Assembly (NCBI RefSeq): GCF_004123835.1
Contig: NZ_MZMU01000026.1
Coordinates: 62,001 to 126,000 of the forward strand
Direction of reading: 5' to 3'
Length of the DNA: 64,000 nucleotides
DNA from: Rhizobium leguminosarum
Lineage (GTDB): Bacteria > Pseudomonadota > Alphaproteobacteria > Rhizobiales > Rhizobiaceae
Position 1 is the first letter of the stretch, and the number at the start of each line of letters is the position of its first letter. Shown here one piece after another: positions 36,816 to 47,026 of this stretch. The notes beneath the pieces were generated by a model. The model had not been told where the DNA came from and did not search any database. It saw only the letters and a program-made list of their open reading frames with translations. A program made the translations under genes and the position numbers.

Positions 36816-37520
36816 ATGAGCGAATTTCGTCTCGCTTTTCCGGCCTGTGTCGTGGCCGGCAAGCATCGGCTGACGGCCGAAGATATAATACTGCTGCGCA
36901 AACATAGTTTTCCGGAGGGTATCCGGACATCCGACGATGTCGTGGCGATGTTGGCGCTCAACAATTCCTGCCCTGAAAAATGTGCCGACTGGAACGCTTT
37001 CTTCGTGGAGCAGCTCGCCGGTTTCATCGTCCATTACACCTATCCGCAGGGCTCGCTGGATGAAATTAACGTCGCCTGGATCATGCGCATGTTCACGACC
37101 GATGGTGTCGTCAACTCGGCGCTGGAACTCGAGCTCATTCTCCACGTCATGGAGATTTCGGCCGATGTCCCAGTCGAGTTGAGAGCGCTCGCCCTCGATC
37201 AGCTTCGCCTGGCGATCACCGACAATATCGGTGGCTACAAGCTGTCGCGCGCCATCGATCGCCGGGGCATCACCCGCCAGGACATCGACTATGCGATGCG
37301 CATCTTCAGAAGCGTCGCCGAAGGCGGCACCATCCCGGTCTCGTCGGTCGAATACGGCGTTCTCCAGCAGATCGAGCAGGCAGCGCTGCGCGGCGCCAAT
37401 CATCCGCAATGGGCGGGGATCATGGCTGCCGTCGAGCTGCGCGACTATGCCGAGCCGCGGCGCAGCCGCTGGCTGCGCATCGTCGACGAGGAACCCGTCG
37501 CAGAAGCTGCCGTCGCCTGA
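36816..37520 (+). CDS. Hypothetical protein, alpha-helical
   Basis: This 234-residue soluble protein has no family I recognise. Sequence includes LAFPACVVAGKHRLTAEDIILLRKHSFPEGIRTSDDVVAMLALNNSCPEKCADWNAFFVEQLAGFIVHYTYPQGSLDEINVAWIMR-type helical stretches. The C-terminus has RSRWLRIVDEEPVAEAAVA. It appears conserved in type with rhizobial hypotheticals placed before pccA; no function is proposed. Confidence 0.72.
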   Translation: MSEFRLAFPACVVAGKHRLTAEDIILLRKHSFPEGIRTSDDVVAMLALNNSCPEKCADWNAFFVEQLAGFIVHYTYPQGSLDEINVAWIMRMFTTDGVVNSALELELILHVMEISADVPVELRALALDQLRLAITDNIGGYKLSRAIDRRGITRQDIDYAMRIFRSVAEGGTIPVSSVEYGVLQQIEQAALRGANHPQWAGIMAAVELRDYAEPRRSRWLRIVDEEPVAEAAVA

Positions 37521-37595
37521 CGCTCCGCAAGCCTGATTGTGCGTTCCGGTGTTTTGTGCGTAAAACTCCGGGATGCATTTCTGGGTGGAGTCTCG

Positions 37596-39617
37596 ATGTT
37601 CAAGAAAATCCTGATCGCGAATCGCGGCGAAATCGCCTGCCGTGTGATCAAGACTGCGCGCCGCATGGGCATTTTGACCGTCGCGGTCTATTCGGATGCG
37701 GATCGGGACGCGCTGCATGTCGAGATGGCCGACGAGGCCGTTCATATCGGCCCGGCCGCGGCGTCGGAGAGTTATCTGGTTGCCGAAAAGATCATTGCCG
37801 CCTGCAAGGCAACCGGAGCCGAGGCTGTGCATCCCGGCTACGGCTTCCTGTCCGAACGCGCCTCCTTCTGCGCTGAACTGGAAAAGCAGGGCATCATCTT
37901 CATCGGCCCGAAGCCGAAAGCCATCATGGCGATGGGCGATAAGATCGAATCGAAGAAATTCGCCAATGCCGCCGGTGTCTCCACCGTGCCCGGCCATCTC
38001 GGCATCATCGAGGATGCCGCCCATGCGGAAGTGATATCAGGCGGGATCGGTTATCCCGTCATGATCAAGGCGTCGGCCGGCGGCGGCGGCAAGGGCATGC
38101 GCATTGCCTGGAACGAGGCGGAAGTGCGCGACGGCGTCGAGCGCGCCCGCTCGGAGGCGAAAAGCTCGTTCGGCGACGACCGCGTCTTCATCGAGAAGTT
38201 CGTGGTCGAGCCGCGCCATATCGAGATCCAGGTCCTGGCCGATGCGCATGGCAACGTCGTCTATCTCGGCGAGCGCGAATGCTCGATCCAGCGGCGGAAC
38301 CAGAAGGTGGCGGAAGAGGCGCCGTCGCCCTTCCTCGACGAAGCGACCCGCAAGGCGATGGGCGAACAATCGGTGGCTCTGGCGAGAGCCGTCGATTACC
38401 AGAGCGCCGGCACCGTCGAATTCATCGTCGACCGCGACCGCAATTTCTATTTCCTCGAAATGAACACCCGCCTGCAGGTCGAGCATCCCGTGACCGAACT
38501 CATCACCGGCATCGACCTCGTCGAGCAGATGATCCGTGTCGCAGCGGGAGAGCTCCTTCCCTTTGCCCAAGAGGATATCAGGCTTGACGGCTGGGCGGTC
38601 GAGAGCCGGCTCTATGCCGAGGATCCCTATCGCAACTTCCTGCCCTCGATCGGCCGCCTGACGCGCTACCGGCCGCCGGCGGAAGGCAGGACCGGCAACG
38701 TCGTCGTCCGCAACGACACCGGCGTCTTCGAAGGCGCCGAGATCTCGATGTATTACGATCCGATGATCGCCAAGCTCTGCACCTGGGCGCCGACGCGGCT
38801 GGAAGCGATCGAGGCCATGGCCCAGGCGCTCGACGGCTTCGTCGTCGACGGCATCGAGCACAATGTTCCTTTCCTGTCGGCGCTGATGAAACATCCGCGC
38901 TGGCGCGAGGGACGGCTGTCGACCGGCTTCATCGCCGAGGAATATCCCGATGGTTTCGCGCCGATGAAACCGGACCCGGCGGAAGAGGCCGTGCTTGCCG
39001 GCATCGCCCTCTCCGCCTCGCTGATCGAGACCAACCGCCGCGAACGTTTCGCCGATCGTCTGCGCGCCGCAGCGGGCGCGTTACGCGAAGATTGGGTGGT
39101 CAAGATCGGCGACAACCACGTCGCGGCAAGATTGCTCGACGACCTCGTCACCATTCCCTTCGATATGGACATGACGATCGAGGGGGCGATAGAGGGCGTG
39201 AGCCAGAATGTTGTCACCGATTGGAGACCGGGCGACCCAGTCTGGAGCGGCAAGGTCGGCGGTCGCGACATCACCGCGCAGATTCGCCCCGTTCTGAACG
39301 GCTTGCGTATCGACTGGCAGGGACTTTCAGTGACGACCAAGGTCTTTTCGCCGCGTCATGCCGAGCTCGACAGGCTGATGCCGGTGAAACTGCCGCCCGA
39401 TACTTCCAAGCTCCTGCTCTGCCCGATGCCCGGCCTCGTCGTCGCCATCGCAGTGGCCGAGGGCCAGGAGGTCAAGGCCGGTGAGACGCTTGCGATCGTT
39501 GAAGCGATGAAGATGGAAAACGTGCTGCGCGCCGACCGCGATCTGGTCGTCTCGAAGATCAATGCCGCGGCCGGCGAAAGCCTGGCCGTCGACGCCGTGA
39601 TCATGGAATTTGCCTGA
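37596..39617 (+). CDS. pccA: Propionyl-CoA carboxylase alpha (biotin) subunit
   Basis: This 673-residue subunit carries biotin carboxylase and biotin carrier domains. It starts MFKKILIANRGEIACRVIKTA, has the ATP-grasp loop ASAGGGGKGMRI, the ECSIQRRNQKVAEEAPSP and EMNTRLQVEHPVTE blocks, and ends with the carrier domain whose EAMKMEN holds the biotinylated lysine (about residue 640). With PccB it converts propionyl-CoA to methylmalonyl-CoA. I use the ATG at 37596. Its partner pccB lies 2.3 kb away on the other strand, an unusual arrangement. Confidence 0.93.
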   Translation: MFKKILIANRGEIACRVIKTARRMGILTVAVYSDADRDALHVEMADEAVHIGPAAASESYLVAEKIIAACKATGAEAVHPGYGFLSERASFCAELEKQGIIFIGPKPKAIMAMGDKIESKKFANAAGVSTVPGHLGIIEDAAHAEVISGGIGYPVMIKASAGGGGKGMRIAWNEAEVRDGVERARSEAKSSFGDDRVFIEKFVVEPRHIEIQVLADAHGNVVYLGERECSIQRRNQKVAEEAPSPFLDEATRKAMGEQSVALARAVDYQSAGTVEFIVDRDRNFYFLEMNTRLQVEHPVTELITGIDLVEQMIRVAAGELLPFAQEDIRLDGWAVESRLYAEDPYRNFLPSIGRLTRYRPPAEGRTGNVVVRNDTGVFEGAEISMYYDPMIAKLCTWAPTRLEAIEAMAQALDGFVVDGIEHNVPFLSALMKHPRWREGRLSTGFIAEEYPDGFAPMKPDPAEEAVLAGIALSASLIETNRRERFADRLRAAAGALREDWVVKIGDNHVAARLLDDLVTIPFDMDMTIEGAIEGVSQNVVTDWRPGDPVWSGKVGGRDITAQIRPVLNGLRIDWQGLSVTTKVFSPRHAELDRLMPVKLPPDTSKLLLCPMPGLVVAIAVAEGQEVKAGETLAIVEAMKMENVLRADRDLVVSKINAAAGESLAVDAVIMEFA

Positions 39618-39722
39618 GAGATAAGCCAGGCGGCCGGCTTCACGTCAGCGGGGCTTGCCGACCATGCCGAGCTCAGCCCGACAAGCAGCTGGGTACCGAC
39701 AAAATCAGCAGGGAGATATCAA

Positions 39723-40307
39723 ATGGACGTCCGCGCCGCCGTTGCCGTTCAGGCAGGAAAACCACTGGAAGTGATGACCGTGCAGTTGGAGGAGCAGCGG
39801 GCCGGCGAAGTGCTGGTGGAGGTCAAGGCGACGGGGGCTGCTGCCACCTATAGGGTAGACCTCAGGAGTCTCGATGAACTTCCCGCGCGGGAGCTCTACG
39901 ACCTCTTGAGAATGCGCGTCGATGTCTTCGTCGTCGAGCAGAACTGCCCCTACCCGGAACTTGACGGCAAGGATATCGATGCCTTACATCTGCGGCTGCT
40001 GGAAGGTGCCGAACTCCTGGGCGCGGCGCGAATCCTAAAACCGTATGAGCCACAGGATCCGTCGAAGATCGGCCGCGTTGTCGTCTCGCCTGATCATCGC
40101 GGCAAGCGGCTGGGCGATGTACTGATGAGCGAGGCGATTGCCGCTTGCGAGCGGCTTTATCCGGAAAATCCCATTGCCTTGTCGGCACAGGCCCATTTGC
40201 GCCGGTTCTATGAATCTTTCGGTTTCATCGCGGTGTCAAAGGAATATCTGCAAGACGGCATTCCCCATATCGATATGGTCCGCCAGCGGGCCACGCAACC
40301 GGCATGA
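39723..40307 (+). CDS. Chimera: AdhC N-terminus fused to ElaA-type GNAT
   Basis: Residues 1 to about 40 (MDVRAAVAVQAGKPLEVMTV, then the EVLVEVKATG segment) match the N-terminus of class III alcohol dehydrogenase / S-(hydroxymethyl)glutathione dehydrogenase. From about residue 44 the protein matches ElaA-type acetyltransferases: DLRSLDELPARELYDLLRMR, VFVVEQNCPYPELDGKD, IGRVVVSPDHRGKRLGD and AQAHLRRFYESFGF. No other in-frame start occurs before the GNAT part, so translation must begin in the AdhC segment. GGGAGA precedes the ATG. The rest of adhC is not in the vicinity. Confidence 0.88.
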   Translation: MDVRAAVAVQAGKPLEVMTVQLEEQRAGEVLVEVKATGAAATYRVDLRSLDELPARELYDLLRMRVDVFVVEQNCPYPELDGKDIDALHLRLLEGAELLGAARILKPYEPQDPSKIGRVVVSPDHRGKRLGDVLMSEAIAACERLYPENPIALSAQAHLRRFYESFGFIAVSKEYLQDGIPHIDMVRQRATQPA

Positions 40308-40317
40308 GGATATTGCC

Positions 40318-40785
40318 ATGATCTACGTCGACGCCGATGCCTGCCCGGTGAAGCCGGAAATCCTGAAGGTCGCGGAACGGCACGGCCTCGAGGTCACCTT
40401 CGTTGCCAATTCCGGCCTACGCCCCTCGCGCGATCCGATGATCCACAACGTCATCGTCTCCAACGCCTTCGACGCCGCCGACAACTGGATCGCCGAACGC
40501 GCCGGCGCGGGCGATGTCGTCGTCACCGCCGATGTGCCGCTCGCCGTGCGCTGTGTCGCGACCGGCGCCTTCGTCAGCGGCCCCACAGGGCGCGTCTTCG
40601 ACGAGACCAATATCGGCATGGCGAGCGCCATGCGCGATCTCGGCGCGCATTTGCGCGAAACCGGCGAGAGCAAGGGCTACAACGCCGCCTTCAGCCCGAA
40701 GGACCGCTCACGCTTCCTCGAAACCTTCGATCGCCTCTGCCGCCGCGCCAAAAGCCTTGCCGCGGAGGCTGGCGGGCAGCCGTGA
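40318..40785 (+). CDS. YaiI/YqxD (DUF188) family protein
   Basis: This 155-residue protein has the whole DUF188 pattern: MIYVDADACPVKPEI at the start, GLEVTFVANSGLRPSRDP, DVVVTADVPLAVRC and DETNIGMASAMRDL. The fold resembles PIN-like nucleases, and the DADACP acids may bind metal. Function unknown. It follows the chimeric GNAT by ten bases and is probably cotranscribed. Confidence 0.9.
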   Translation: MIYVDADACPVKPEILKVAERHGLEVTFVANSGLRPSRDPMIHNVIVSNAFDAADNWIAERAGAGDVVVTADVPLAVRCVATGAFVSGPTGRVFDETNIGMASAMRDLGAHLRETGESKGYNAAFSPKDRSRFLETFDRLCRRAKSLAAEAGGQP

Positions 40786-40803
40786 TGCAGCAACTACGGG
40801 TGC

Positions 40804-40846
40804 TACAGCGTCCTTTGCACGTCTAAAAGACGCGCGGCGCTGTAGG
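40804..40846. repeat. Type A intergenic palindrome, inverted orientation
   Basis: ACAGCGTCCTTTGCACGTC..AAAAGACGCGCGGCGCTGT is the type A unit (compare 47359-47409) in the opposite direction. It sits ahead of the guanidine-II riboswitch and may terminate the DUF188 transcript. Confidence 0.55.
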
Positions 40847-40924
40847 CCGCAAGAAGCGGGTGGCATGGCAGCCATGCCGATTCCTACCTTGAAGTCGGCC
40901 GTTTCCTCACGCATATAGGCGTTA

Positions 40925-40978
40925 TCGCAGACGACTGCGGCATCCTCTGGGATGCAACTGTCGCGGGGACGGCCTCGC
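40925..40978 (+). promoter_or_regulatory. Guanidine-II (mini-ykkC) riboswitch
   Basis: Two short hairpins with ACGR tetraloops precede sugE. The first is CGCAG-ACGA-CTGCG (40926-40939); the second is GCGGGG-ACGG-CCTCGC (40963-40978, one G-U pair). The 23-base spacer itself holds a GCATCC/GGATGC hairpin. The ribosome site AAGGAG follows 8 bases after the second hairpin. This is the known signature of the guanidine-II class, and the downstream gene is a Gdx-type exporter, the usual target. Seen structure plus established class. Confidence 0.88.
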
Positions 40979-40998
40979 TCTTGAACAAGGAGAGTCGC

Positions 40999-41313
40999 AT
41001 GGCCTGGTTTCTGCTTTTTCTCGCCGGTCTTTTCGAATGTGGCTGGGCGATCGGCCTTAAATATACCGAGGGTTTCACACGGCCGCTGCCGACGGCGCTG
41101 ACCGTCATATCCATGGTGGTCAGCATCGTGCTGCTCGGCCTGGCGGTGAAGCATCTGCCGATCGGCACCGCCTATGCGGTCTGGACCGGCATCGGCACGG
41201 TCGGCACGGTCTTTCTCGGCATCTGGCTGCTTGGCGATGAGGCAAGTGTCTCCCGCCTTGCCTGCATCACGCTGATCGTCGCCGGCATCGCCGGCCTCAA
41301 GCTTACCGCCTGA
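40999..41313 (+). CDS. sugE: SMR family guanidinium exporter (SugE/Gdx type)
   Basis: This 104-residue four-helix protein starts MAWFLLFLAGLFECGWAIGLKYTEGFTR, the SugE/Gdx signature with the essential glutamate near residue 13, then LPIGTAYAVWTGIGTVGTV and VAGIAGLKL. Members with this signature export guanidinium in exchange for protons. A guanidine-II riboswitch directly upstream strongly supports this substrate and suggests induction by guanidine. Confidence 0.93.
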   Translation: MAWFLLFLAGLFECGWAIGLKYTEGFTRPLPTALTVISMVVSIVLLGLAVKHLPIGTAYAVWTGIGTVGTVFLGIWLLGDEASVSRLACITLIVAGIAGLKLTA

Positions 41314-41322
41314 TATGAGATC

Positions 41323-41345
41323 GAGGGGCGTCGCCGACGCCCCTC
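41323..41345. terminator. Bidirectional terminator between sugE and doxX
   Basis: A 10-bp perfect stem (GAGGGGCGTC with GACGCCCCTC, three-base loop) lies between the converging sugE and DoxX genes. Confidence 0.85.
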
Positions 41346-41355
41346 AGTGTATCGT

Positions 41356-41748
41356 TCAGGCTGTCTTGCGGTTATCGACGGCAAAAGCGCCAGGACCGGA
41401 GAAGAACAGATAGAGGAAGACGAAGCAGAACAGGATCGCGGCGTCGCCCTGGTTGACGGCCGGGAAGAAGCTGTTCGGGGCGTGCGCCATAAAATAGGCG
41501 ACGGCCATTTGGCCTGCCAGCAGAAAGGCGACCGGACGCGTCAGCAGGCCGACGAGAATGAGGATGCCGCCGATCAGCTCGAGCAGGGCCGCGAACAGCA
41601 TCAGCGGCGGCAGTGGGCCGGCCATCTGCGCAGCAGGGAAAGCGAAAAGCTTCATCGTGCCGTGTTCGATGAACAGCAGCGCGGTGATGATCCTGAGAGC
41701 AGCCAGCCCATAGGGCTGATAGGCGGAAAGACGGTCGAAAGTCGACAT
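41356..41748 (-). CDS. DoxX family membrane protein
   Basis: This 130-residue protein has four helices typical of DoxX: YGLAALRIITALLFIEHGTMKLF, LLELIGGILILVGLLTRPVAFLLAG and NQGDAAILFCFVFLYLFFSGPGAF. The family includes a quinol oxidase subunit and redox-linked membrane proteins of undefined role. No oxidase genes are near. Confidence 0.9.
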   Translation of the reverse strand: MSTFDRLSAYQPYGLAALRIITALLFIEHGTMKLFAFPAAQMAGPLPPLMLFAALLELIGGILILVGLLTRPVAFLLAGQMAVAYFMAHAPNSFFPAVNQGDAAILFCFVFLYLFFSGPGAFAVDNRKTA

Positions 41749-41887
41749 TTAAACCCCTCTTTAAAAAGATACAGCCGAGCGTTAGCCTGTCCTCCGCAAG
41801 GATTGAACACACGGATCGCTGACGGCCGTTCACTTTTTCGACAGCAGCTAAACACTTGAGCGCACAGTTTTATTCATGGGCCGGCTA

Positions 41888-43420
<1,533 letters not shown>

Positions 43421-43469
43421 GCGATCTCCCTCGCCGCTGCGGCGGCAATCCGGCGGTTAGAGCGTCGCG

Positions 43470-43928
43470 CTATTGAGCGCGCCCGCTGAGTGAGAAAACC
43501 GAGCGTATCCTTGCGGCAGCGTCCTCAGCTAGGATCTCGTCTGCAAGCTTGGGATCGGCAGCGATACTGGTGACGTCGAAGGCGCTGACGGCGATGACCG
43601 AGCCGTCCTCGACCGAGGCCGCGTCGATGCTGATCTTGGCGACATTCCGGTCCTTCTGGAAGCCGAGGCCCTTCTGGACGGAAACCACGCGGATCGTCAG
43701 CACCACCCGCGGCAGCACTGTGTCGCGCACGGTGGCGTTGATCGCCGCGTTGACGCGGTCGTTGATGCCGGAAAGCAGCTCGGCCGGCATGTTCGGACCC
43801 GAGAGAACGACGGCACTGCGCACATCATAGACCGGGGCCGCCGGCTTGGTGGCCGAGAGGCTGCCGCAGGCCGTGAGCGCGACACAGACGAGTGTCGCCC
43901 GGCAAAAACACGACCTCAGCCAATTCAT
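43470..43928 (-). CDS. Predicted lipoprotein, unknown function
   Basis: This 152-residue protein has a lipoprotein signal peptide with a lipobox LTAC (Cys about residue 21) starting at ATG 43928. The mature part has a repeating alternation of strands (VRSAVVLSGPNMPAELLSGINDRVNAAINATVRD, then VLTIRVVSVQKGLGF). I recognise no named family. It lies upstream of pccB on the same strand with a 49-base gap, so cotranscription is possible. Confidence 0.75.
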   Translation of the reverse strand: MNWLRSCFCRATLVCVALTACGSLSATKPAAPVYDVRSAVVLSGPNMPAELLSGINDRVNAAINATVRDTVLPRVVLTIRVVSVQKGLGFQKDRNVAKISIDAASVEDGSVIAVSAFDVTSIAADPKLADEILAEDAAARIRSVFSLSGRAQ

Positions 43929-43995
43929 TGCAAAATCCCGCACCACCCCGTTGGAGTCGCAGACTTCGTCATAATGCATTGGAAGGCAATATGTT

Positions 43996-44781
43996 TCAGG
44001 CGCTTAGGGCGAAAAAAACATCCGCTGCGGCTTTGAACTCGGCAAAGCGCTTGGCCCGCCGCTGCTCGGCCTCCTCGTCATTGCCCCAATGCTCGATCGT
44101 CCAATCCTCGTCGAGGTGGGCAAGCGACCAAGCCTCCTCCAGCGTCACCCGGCCCTCGGCGAAGGCAAGCGCCAGGATTGCCGAGCCGGTCAGCGTGGTG
44201 ACTGTGTGGAGGGCGGCAAGCGCCATCGGGCTATCATATCTCGCGAGCGTAACGGCGAAGGCGGCAATCGCCTCGCGCGGCTGTTCATGAGGCATCACTC
44301 CTTCGACGAGGATGAAGCGGGCGCCGAGATCGGTCGCCGCCCAGTCGATCACGGGATCCCAGTGCTCGGCCTGGCGCTCGACCAGCAGTTCCGGCTCTTC
44401 GGCGCGGTAGCAGATCAGGTCGCTGGATGAAAAACGCAATATATCCTCGAAGATCGCCTGCGCGTTGGCGGCAACGCCGTCGAGTGCGGTGTTGACCAGC
44501 CGGGTCACCGGCATGCTCACGGGATTGATCTCCTCGCCCTGCGCCTGCCATTCGGCGGCGACAAGCCGCGCCAGCGCTTCGGTTGGTACTGCGAGAACTT
44601 GGCGCGCCGGCGTGCGCACCATCTTGCCGTCGAGCGTGATCGCAAAACCACCCTCGTGCTCGGCAACCGAGACTTCGGTATAGAAGCGCTTCGGCAGCGG
44701 CTTCTTCATCTGGATCTGCGCACGGCGGATGGGATCGGGATGGCTCAGGCCTTCGGAAAGGTCGTTCAGCAGATCGCGCAT
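43996..44781 (-). CDS. ATP12 family chaperone
   Basis: This 261-residue protein has the ATP12 pattern: KRFYTEVSVAEHEGGFAITLDGKMVRTPARQVLAVPTEALARLVAAEWQAQGE and MPVTRLVNTALDGV, then DLICYRAEEPELLVERQAEHWDPVIDW. ATP12 proteins help assemble the F1 ATPase alpha subunit. In alpha-proteobacteria it follows the crcB-rluC-HAD group, as here. Confidence 0.92.
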   Translation of the reverse strand: MRDLLNDLSEGLSHPDPIRRAQIQMKKPLPKRFYTEVSVAEHEGGFAITLDGKMVRTPARQVLAVPTEALARLVAAEWQAQGEEINPVSMPVTRLVNTALDGVAANAQAIFEDILRFSSSDLICYRAEEPELLVERQAEHWDPVIDWAATDLGARFILVEGVMPHEQPREAIAAFAVTLARYDSPMALAALHTVTTLTGSAILALAFAEGRVTLEEAWSLAHLDEDWTIEHWGNDEEAEQRRAKRFAEFKAAADVFFALSA

Positions 44782-44790
44782 GGGCTCACC

Positions 44791-45444
44791 TCAGGAAAAA
44801 TGACGCAATATCTCGTTCGGATGGTAGGCGATCGCATCAGCGCCGTTGGCGATCAGCTCATCCACGCTGGCATAGCCCCAGGCAACGCCGATCGCCTTGG
44901 CCCCGGCAGCCTTTGCCATCTGCATATCGTAAACCGCATCGCCGATGACAATGGTGTTGGCAGCATTCATGCCGGTTTCGTCGCAGCATTCCGTCACCAT
45001 GGCCGGATGCGGTTTGGAGGGGCAATCGTCGGCGGTGCGTGCGACGATGAAATGCGCGTCGAAACCATGTGTCTCCATCACCAGCTTGAGCCCGCGCCTG
45101 GATTTGCCCGTCACCGCGCCGATCAGCAGGTCATCGCGTCCGCTGATCGCGTCGATCATCTCGCGAATGCCGGGAAACAGCGGCTCCTTGTAGTCGAGAT
45201 CCTGACGCACGATCGAGAACAGCGATTTGTAATGCGCCGTCATGTCGATGTCTTCCTGCTCCACATGCGGCTTGCCCTGCATGCGGGCGATCGCAATATC
45301 CAGAGACAGGCCGATAATGGCCTTGGTGTCTTCAAATCGCGGTTCCGGCTTGCCGAACTTGTCGAAGGTCCTGCGCATGGTTTCGTGGATCAGCGCGGCA
45401 CTGTCCACCAGCGTGCCGTCGCAATCGAAAAGGGCAAGTTTCAT
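44791..45444 (-). CDS. HAD superfamily hydrolase
   Basis: This 217-residue protein begins MKLALFDCDGTLVDSA, the nucleophile DxDGT motif, with VTGKSRRG near the middle (motif II Thr) and CPSKPHPAM plus VIGDAVYDMQMAKAAGAKAIGV for motifs III and IV. It is a subfamily IA phosphatase like phosphoglycolate phosphatase. It overlaps rluC by four bases, so is translationally coupled to it. Confidence 0.92.
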   Translation of the reverse strand: MKLALFDCDGTLVDSAALIHETMRRTFDKFGKPEPRFEDTKAIIGLSLDIAIARMQGKPHVEQEDIDMTAHYKSLFSIVRQDLDYKEPLFPGIREMIDAISGRDDLLIGAVTGKSRRGLKLVMETHGFDAHFIVARTADDCPSKPHPAMVTECCDETGMNAANTIVIGDAVYDMQMAKAAGAKAIGVAWGYASVDELIANGADAIAYHPNEILRHFS

Positions 45445-46433
45445 TCGGCGTCCCTTTCAGCGCCGGCAAGGTCGAGACCGAGAAGGTTCCAGGTCTGCAC
45501 CATATGCGCCGGCAGCGGCGCGCTGACGCGCAGGCGCCCGCCGGAGGGGTGCGGGATGTCGATGTGACGCGCGTGCAGATGCAGCTTCTTCTGAACGCCG
45601 CCTGGAAAATCCCAATTCGGATCGTCGTCGAAATATTTTGGATCGCCGATGATCGGGTGGCCGATATGCAGGGCATGGACGCGCAGCTGATGGGTACGGC
45701 CGGTATAGGGCTCCATCTCCAGCCATGCGAGGTTCTGTGCCGCCGTCTCCAGCACGCGGTAGAAGGAAATCGCATGGTCGGCGCCGTCCTCGCCGTGCTT
45801 GGCGATGCGCATGCGGTCACCGTCGGCGGTCGGCTCTTTGACGAGCCAGGTCGAGATCTTGTCCTCGTGCCTGCGTGGCACGCCCTTGACCAGCGCCCAG
45901 TAGGTCTTCTTGGTATCGCGCTCGCGAAAGGCCGCCGTCAGCTTCTGCGCCGCGCCGCGGGTGCGGGCGATGACGAGAACACCAGATGTGTCGCGGTCGA
46001 GACGGTGTACAAGCCGCGGCTTCTCGCCCTTCGGGCTGGTCCAGGCTTCCAGCATCTGGTCGATATGCCTGGCCACACCGGAACCGCCCTGCACCGCAAG
46101 GCCGGGTGGCTTGTTGAGCACGATCACCTTTTCGTCTTCGTGCAGCACCATGCGCGACAAGAGTTCGAAATCCGTCGAATGCTTGAGATCCTTGCCGGCG
46201 ATCGGTCCGGATTTCAGCTTCGCATCGACATCCATCGGCGGCACGCGCACCGTTTGACCGGGCTGCACGCGCGCATCCGACTTGACACGTCCACCGTCGA
46301 CGCGCACCTGACCGGAGCGCAGGAGCTTCTGCAGCGGGCCGAAGCCGAGCCCCGGAAAGTGCACCTTGAACCAGCGATCGAGCCGCATGCCGGCTTCGTC
46401 GGGTTCAACCTTGATATGTTCTATGCCAGCCAT
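45441..46433 (-). CDS. RluA-type 23S rRNA pseudouridine synthase (RluC-like)
   Basis: This 330-residue enzyme has an N-terminal S4 domain (MRLDRWFKVHFPGLGFGPLQKLLRSGQVRVDGGRV) and the RluA catalytic core (VHRLDRDTSGVLVIAR with the catalytic aspartate, and YTGRTHQLRVHALHIGHPIIGD). It should modify uridines in 23S rRNA, as E. coli RluC does; the exact targets are not predictable. Start at 46433 (MAGIEHIKVEP). Confidence 0.93.
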   Translation of the reverse strand: MAGIEHIKVEPDEAGMRLDRWFKVHFPGLGFGPLQKLLRSGQVRVDGGRVKSDARVQPGQTVRVPPMDVDAKLKSGPIAGKDLKHSTDFELLSRMVLHEDEKVIVLNKPPGLAVQGGSGVARHIDQMLEAWTSPKGEKPRLVHRLDRDTSGVLVIARTRGAAQKLTAAFRERDTKKTYWALVKGVPRRHEDKISTWLVKEPTADGDRMRIAKHGEDGADHAISFYRVLETAAQNLAWLEMEPYTGRTHQLRVHALHIGHPIIGDPKYFDDDPNWDFPGGVQKKLHLHARHIDIPHPSGGRLRVSAPLPAHMVQTWNLLGLDLAGAERDAE

Positions 46434-46527
46434 AAGAAATCTTTCGGAAATTGCAGCGCGGGCCAAGCCGGCGTTCTTGCCGCAGCCTTTAGAGCATTTT
46501 CACGCAAAACGGAAACCGGAAAAGAAA

Positions 46528-46905
46528 TCAGGCCAAAGCGCGCATGACGGCAAGCCCGGCGATGACGGCCGCCATCGAAAATCCGACGCTCGCCGCGATG
46601 TAAATGCCGCCGGCGACAGCCTCGCCGCGTTCGAATAGCGAGATGGCATCCAGCGAGAAGGCAGAGAAGGTGGTGAAGCCGCCGAGGAAGCCGGTGATCA
46701 AGAGGAGGCGCAGCTCCACCGAGGCGTTGAATTTCCGCGCGATCAGCTCGGCGAAGACGCCGATGACGAAACAGCCGACGACATTGACGGCGAGCGTGCC
46801 CCAGGGAAATGCCGGACCCATGAGTCTCAGCGCCCACTGGCCGACATAATATCTGAGAAGAGAACCGATAGCGCCGCCGAAGGCGACGAGAAGAGCCTGG
46901 ATCAT
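46528..46905 (-). CDS. crcB: Fluoride efflux protein CrcB
   Basis: This 125-residue four-helix protein has the CrcB/Fluc signature: GGAIGSLLRYYVG, FPWGTLAVNVVGCFVIGVF and ITGFLGGFTTFSAFS. It forms a dual-topology dimer that lets fluoride out of the cell. It heads the rluC-HAD-ATP12 group. I looked for a fluoride riboswitch upstream and did not find one. Confidence 0.95.
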   Translation of the reverse strand: MIQALLVAFGGAIGSLLRYYVGQWALRLMGPAFPWGTLAVNVVGCFVIGVFAELIARKFNASVELRLLLITGFLGGFTTFSAFSLDAISLFERGEAVAGGIYIAASVGFSMAAVIAGLAVMRALA

Positions 46906-47026
46906 CAGCCGGATTTATCGCAACTCCGCAGCGATTCCAATCGGGAGGAAATGAATTCTTACCATCCGGTAAAATGCCGATGATTTTTTTATAATGGCGC
47001 CAAGGTCGTACCGATACGCTGACGAC

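Noticed and set aside
46906..47026. Possible fluoride riboswitch ahead of crcB
   Set aside because: I searched the crcB leader for the conserved GGNGAUGG start and the GCUGAUG ending in the required arrangement. Only a partial ending-like GGCTGATGAT overlaps the start codon, and the pairing stems are missing.
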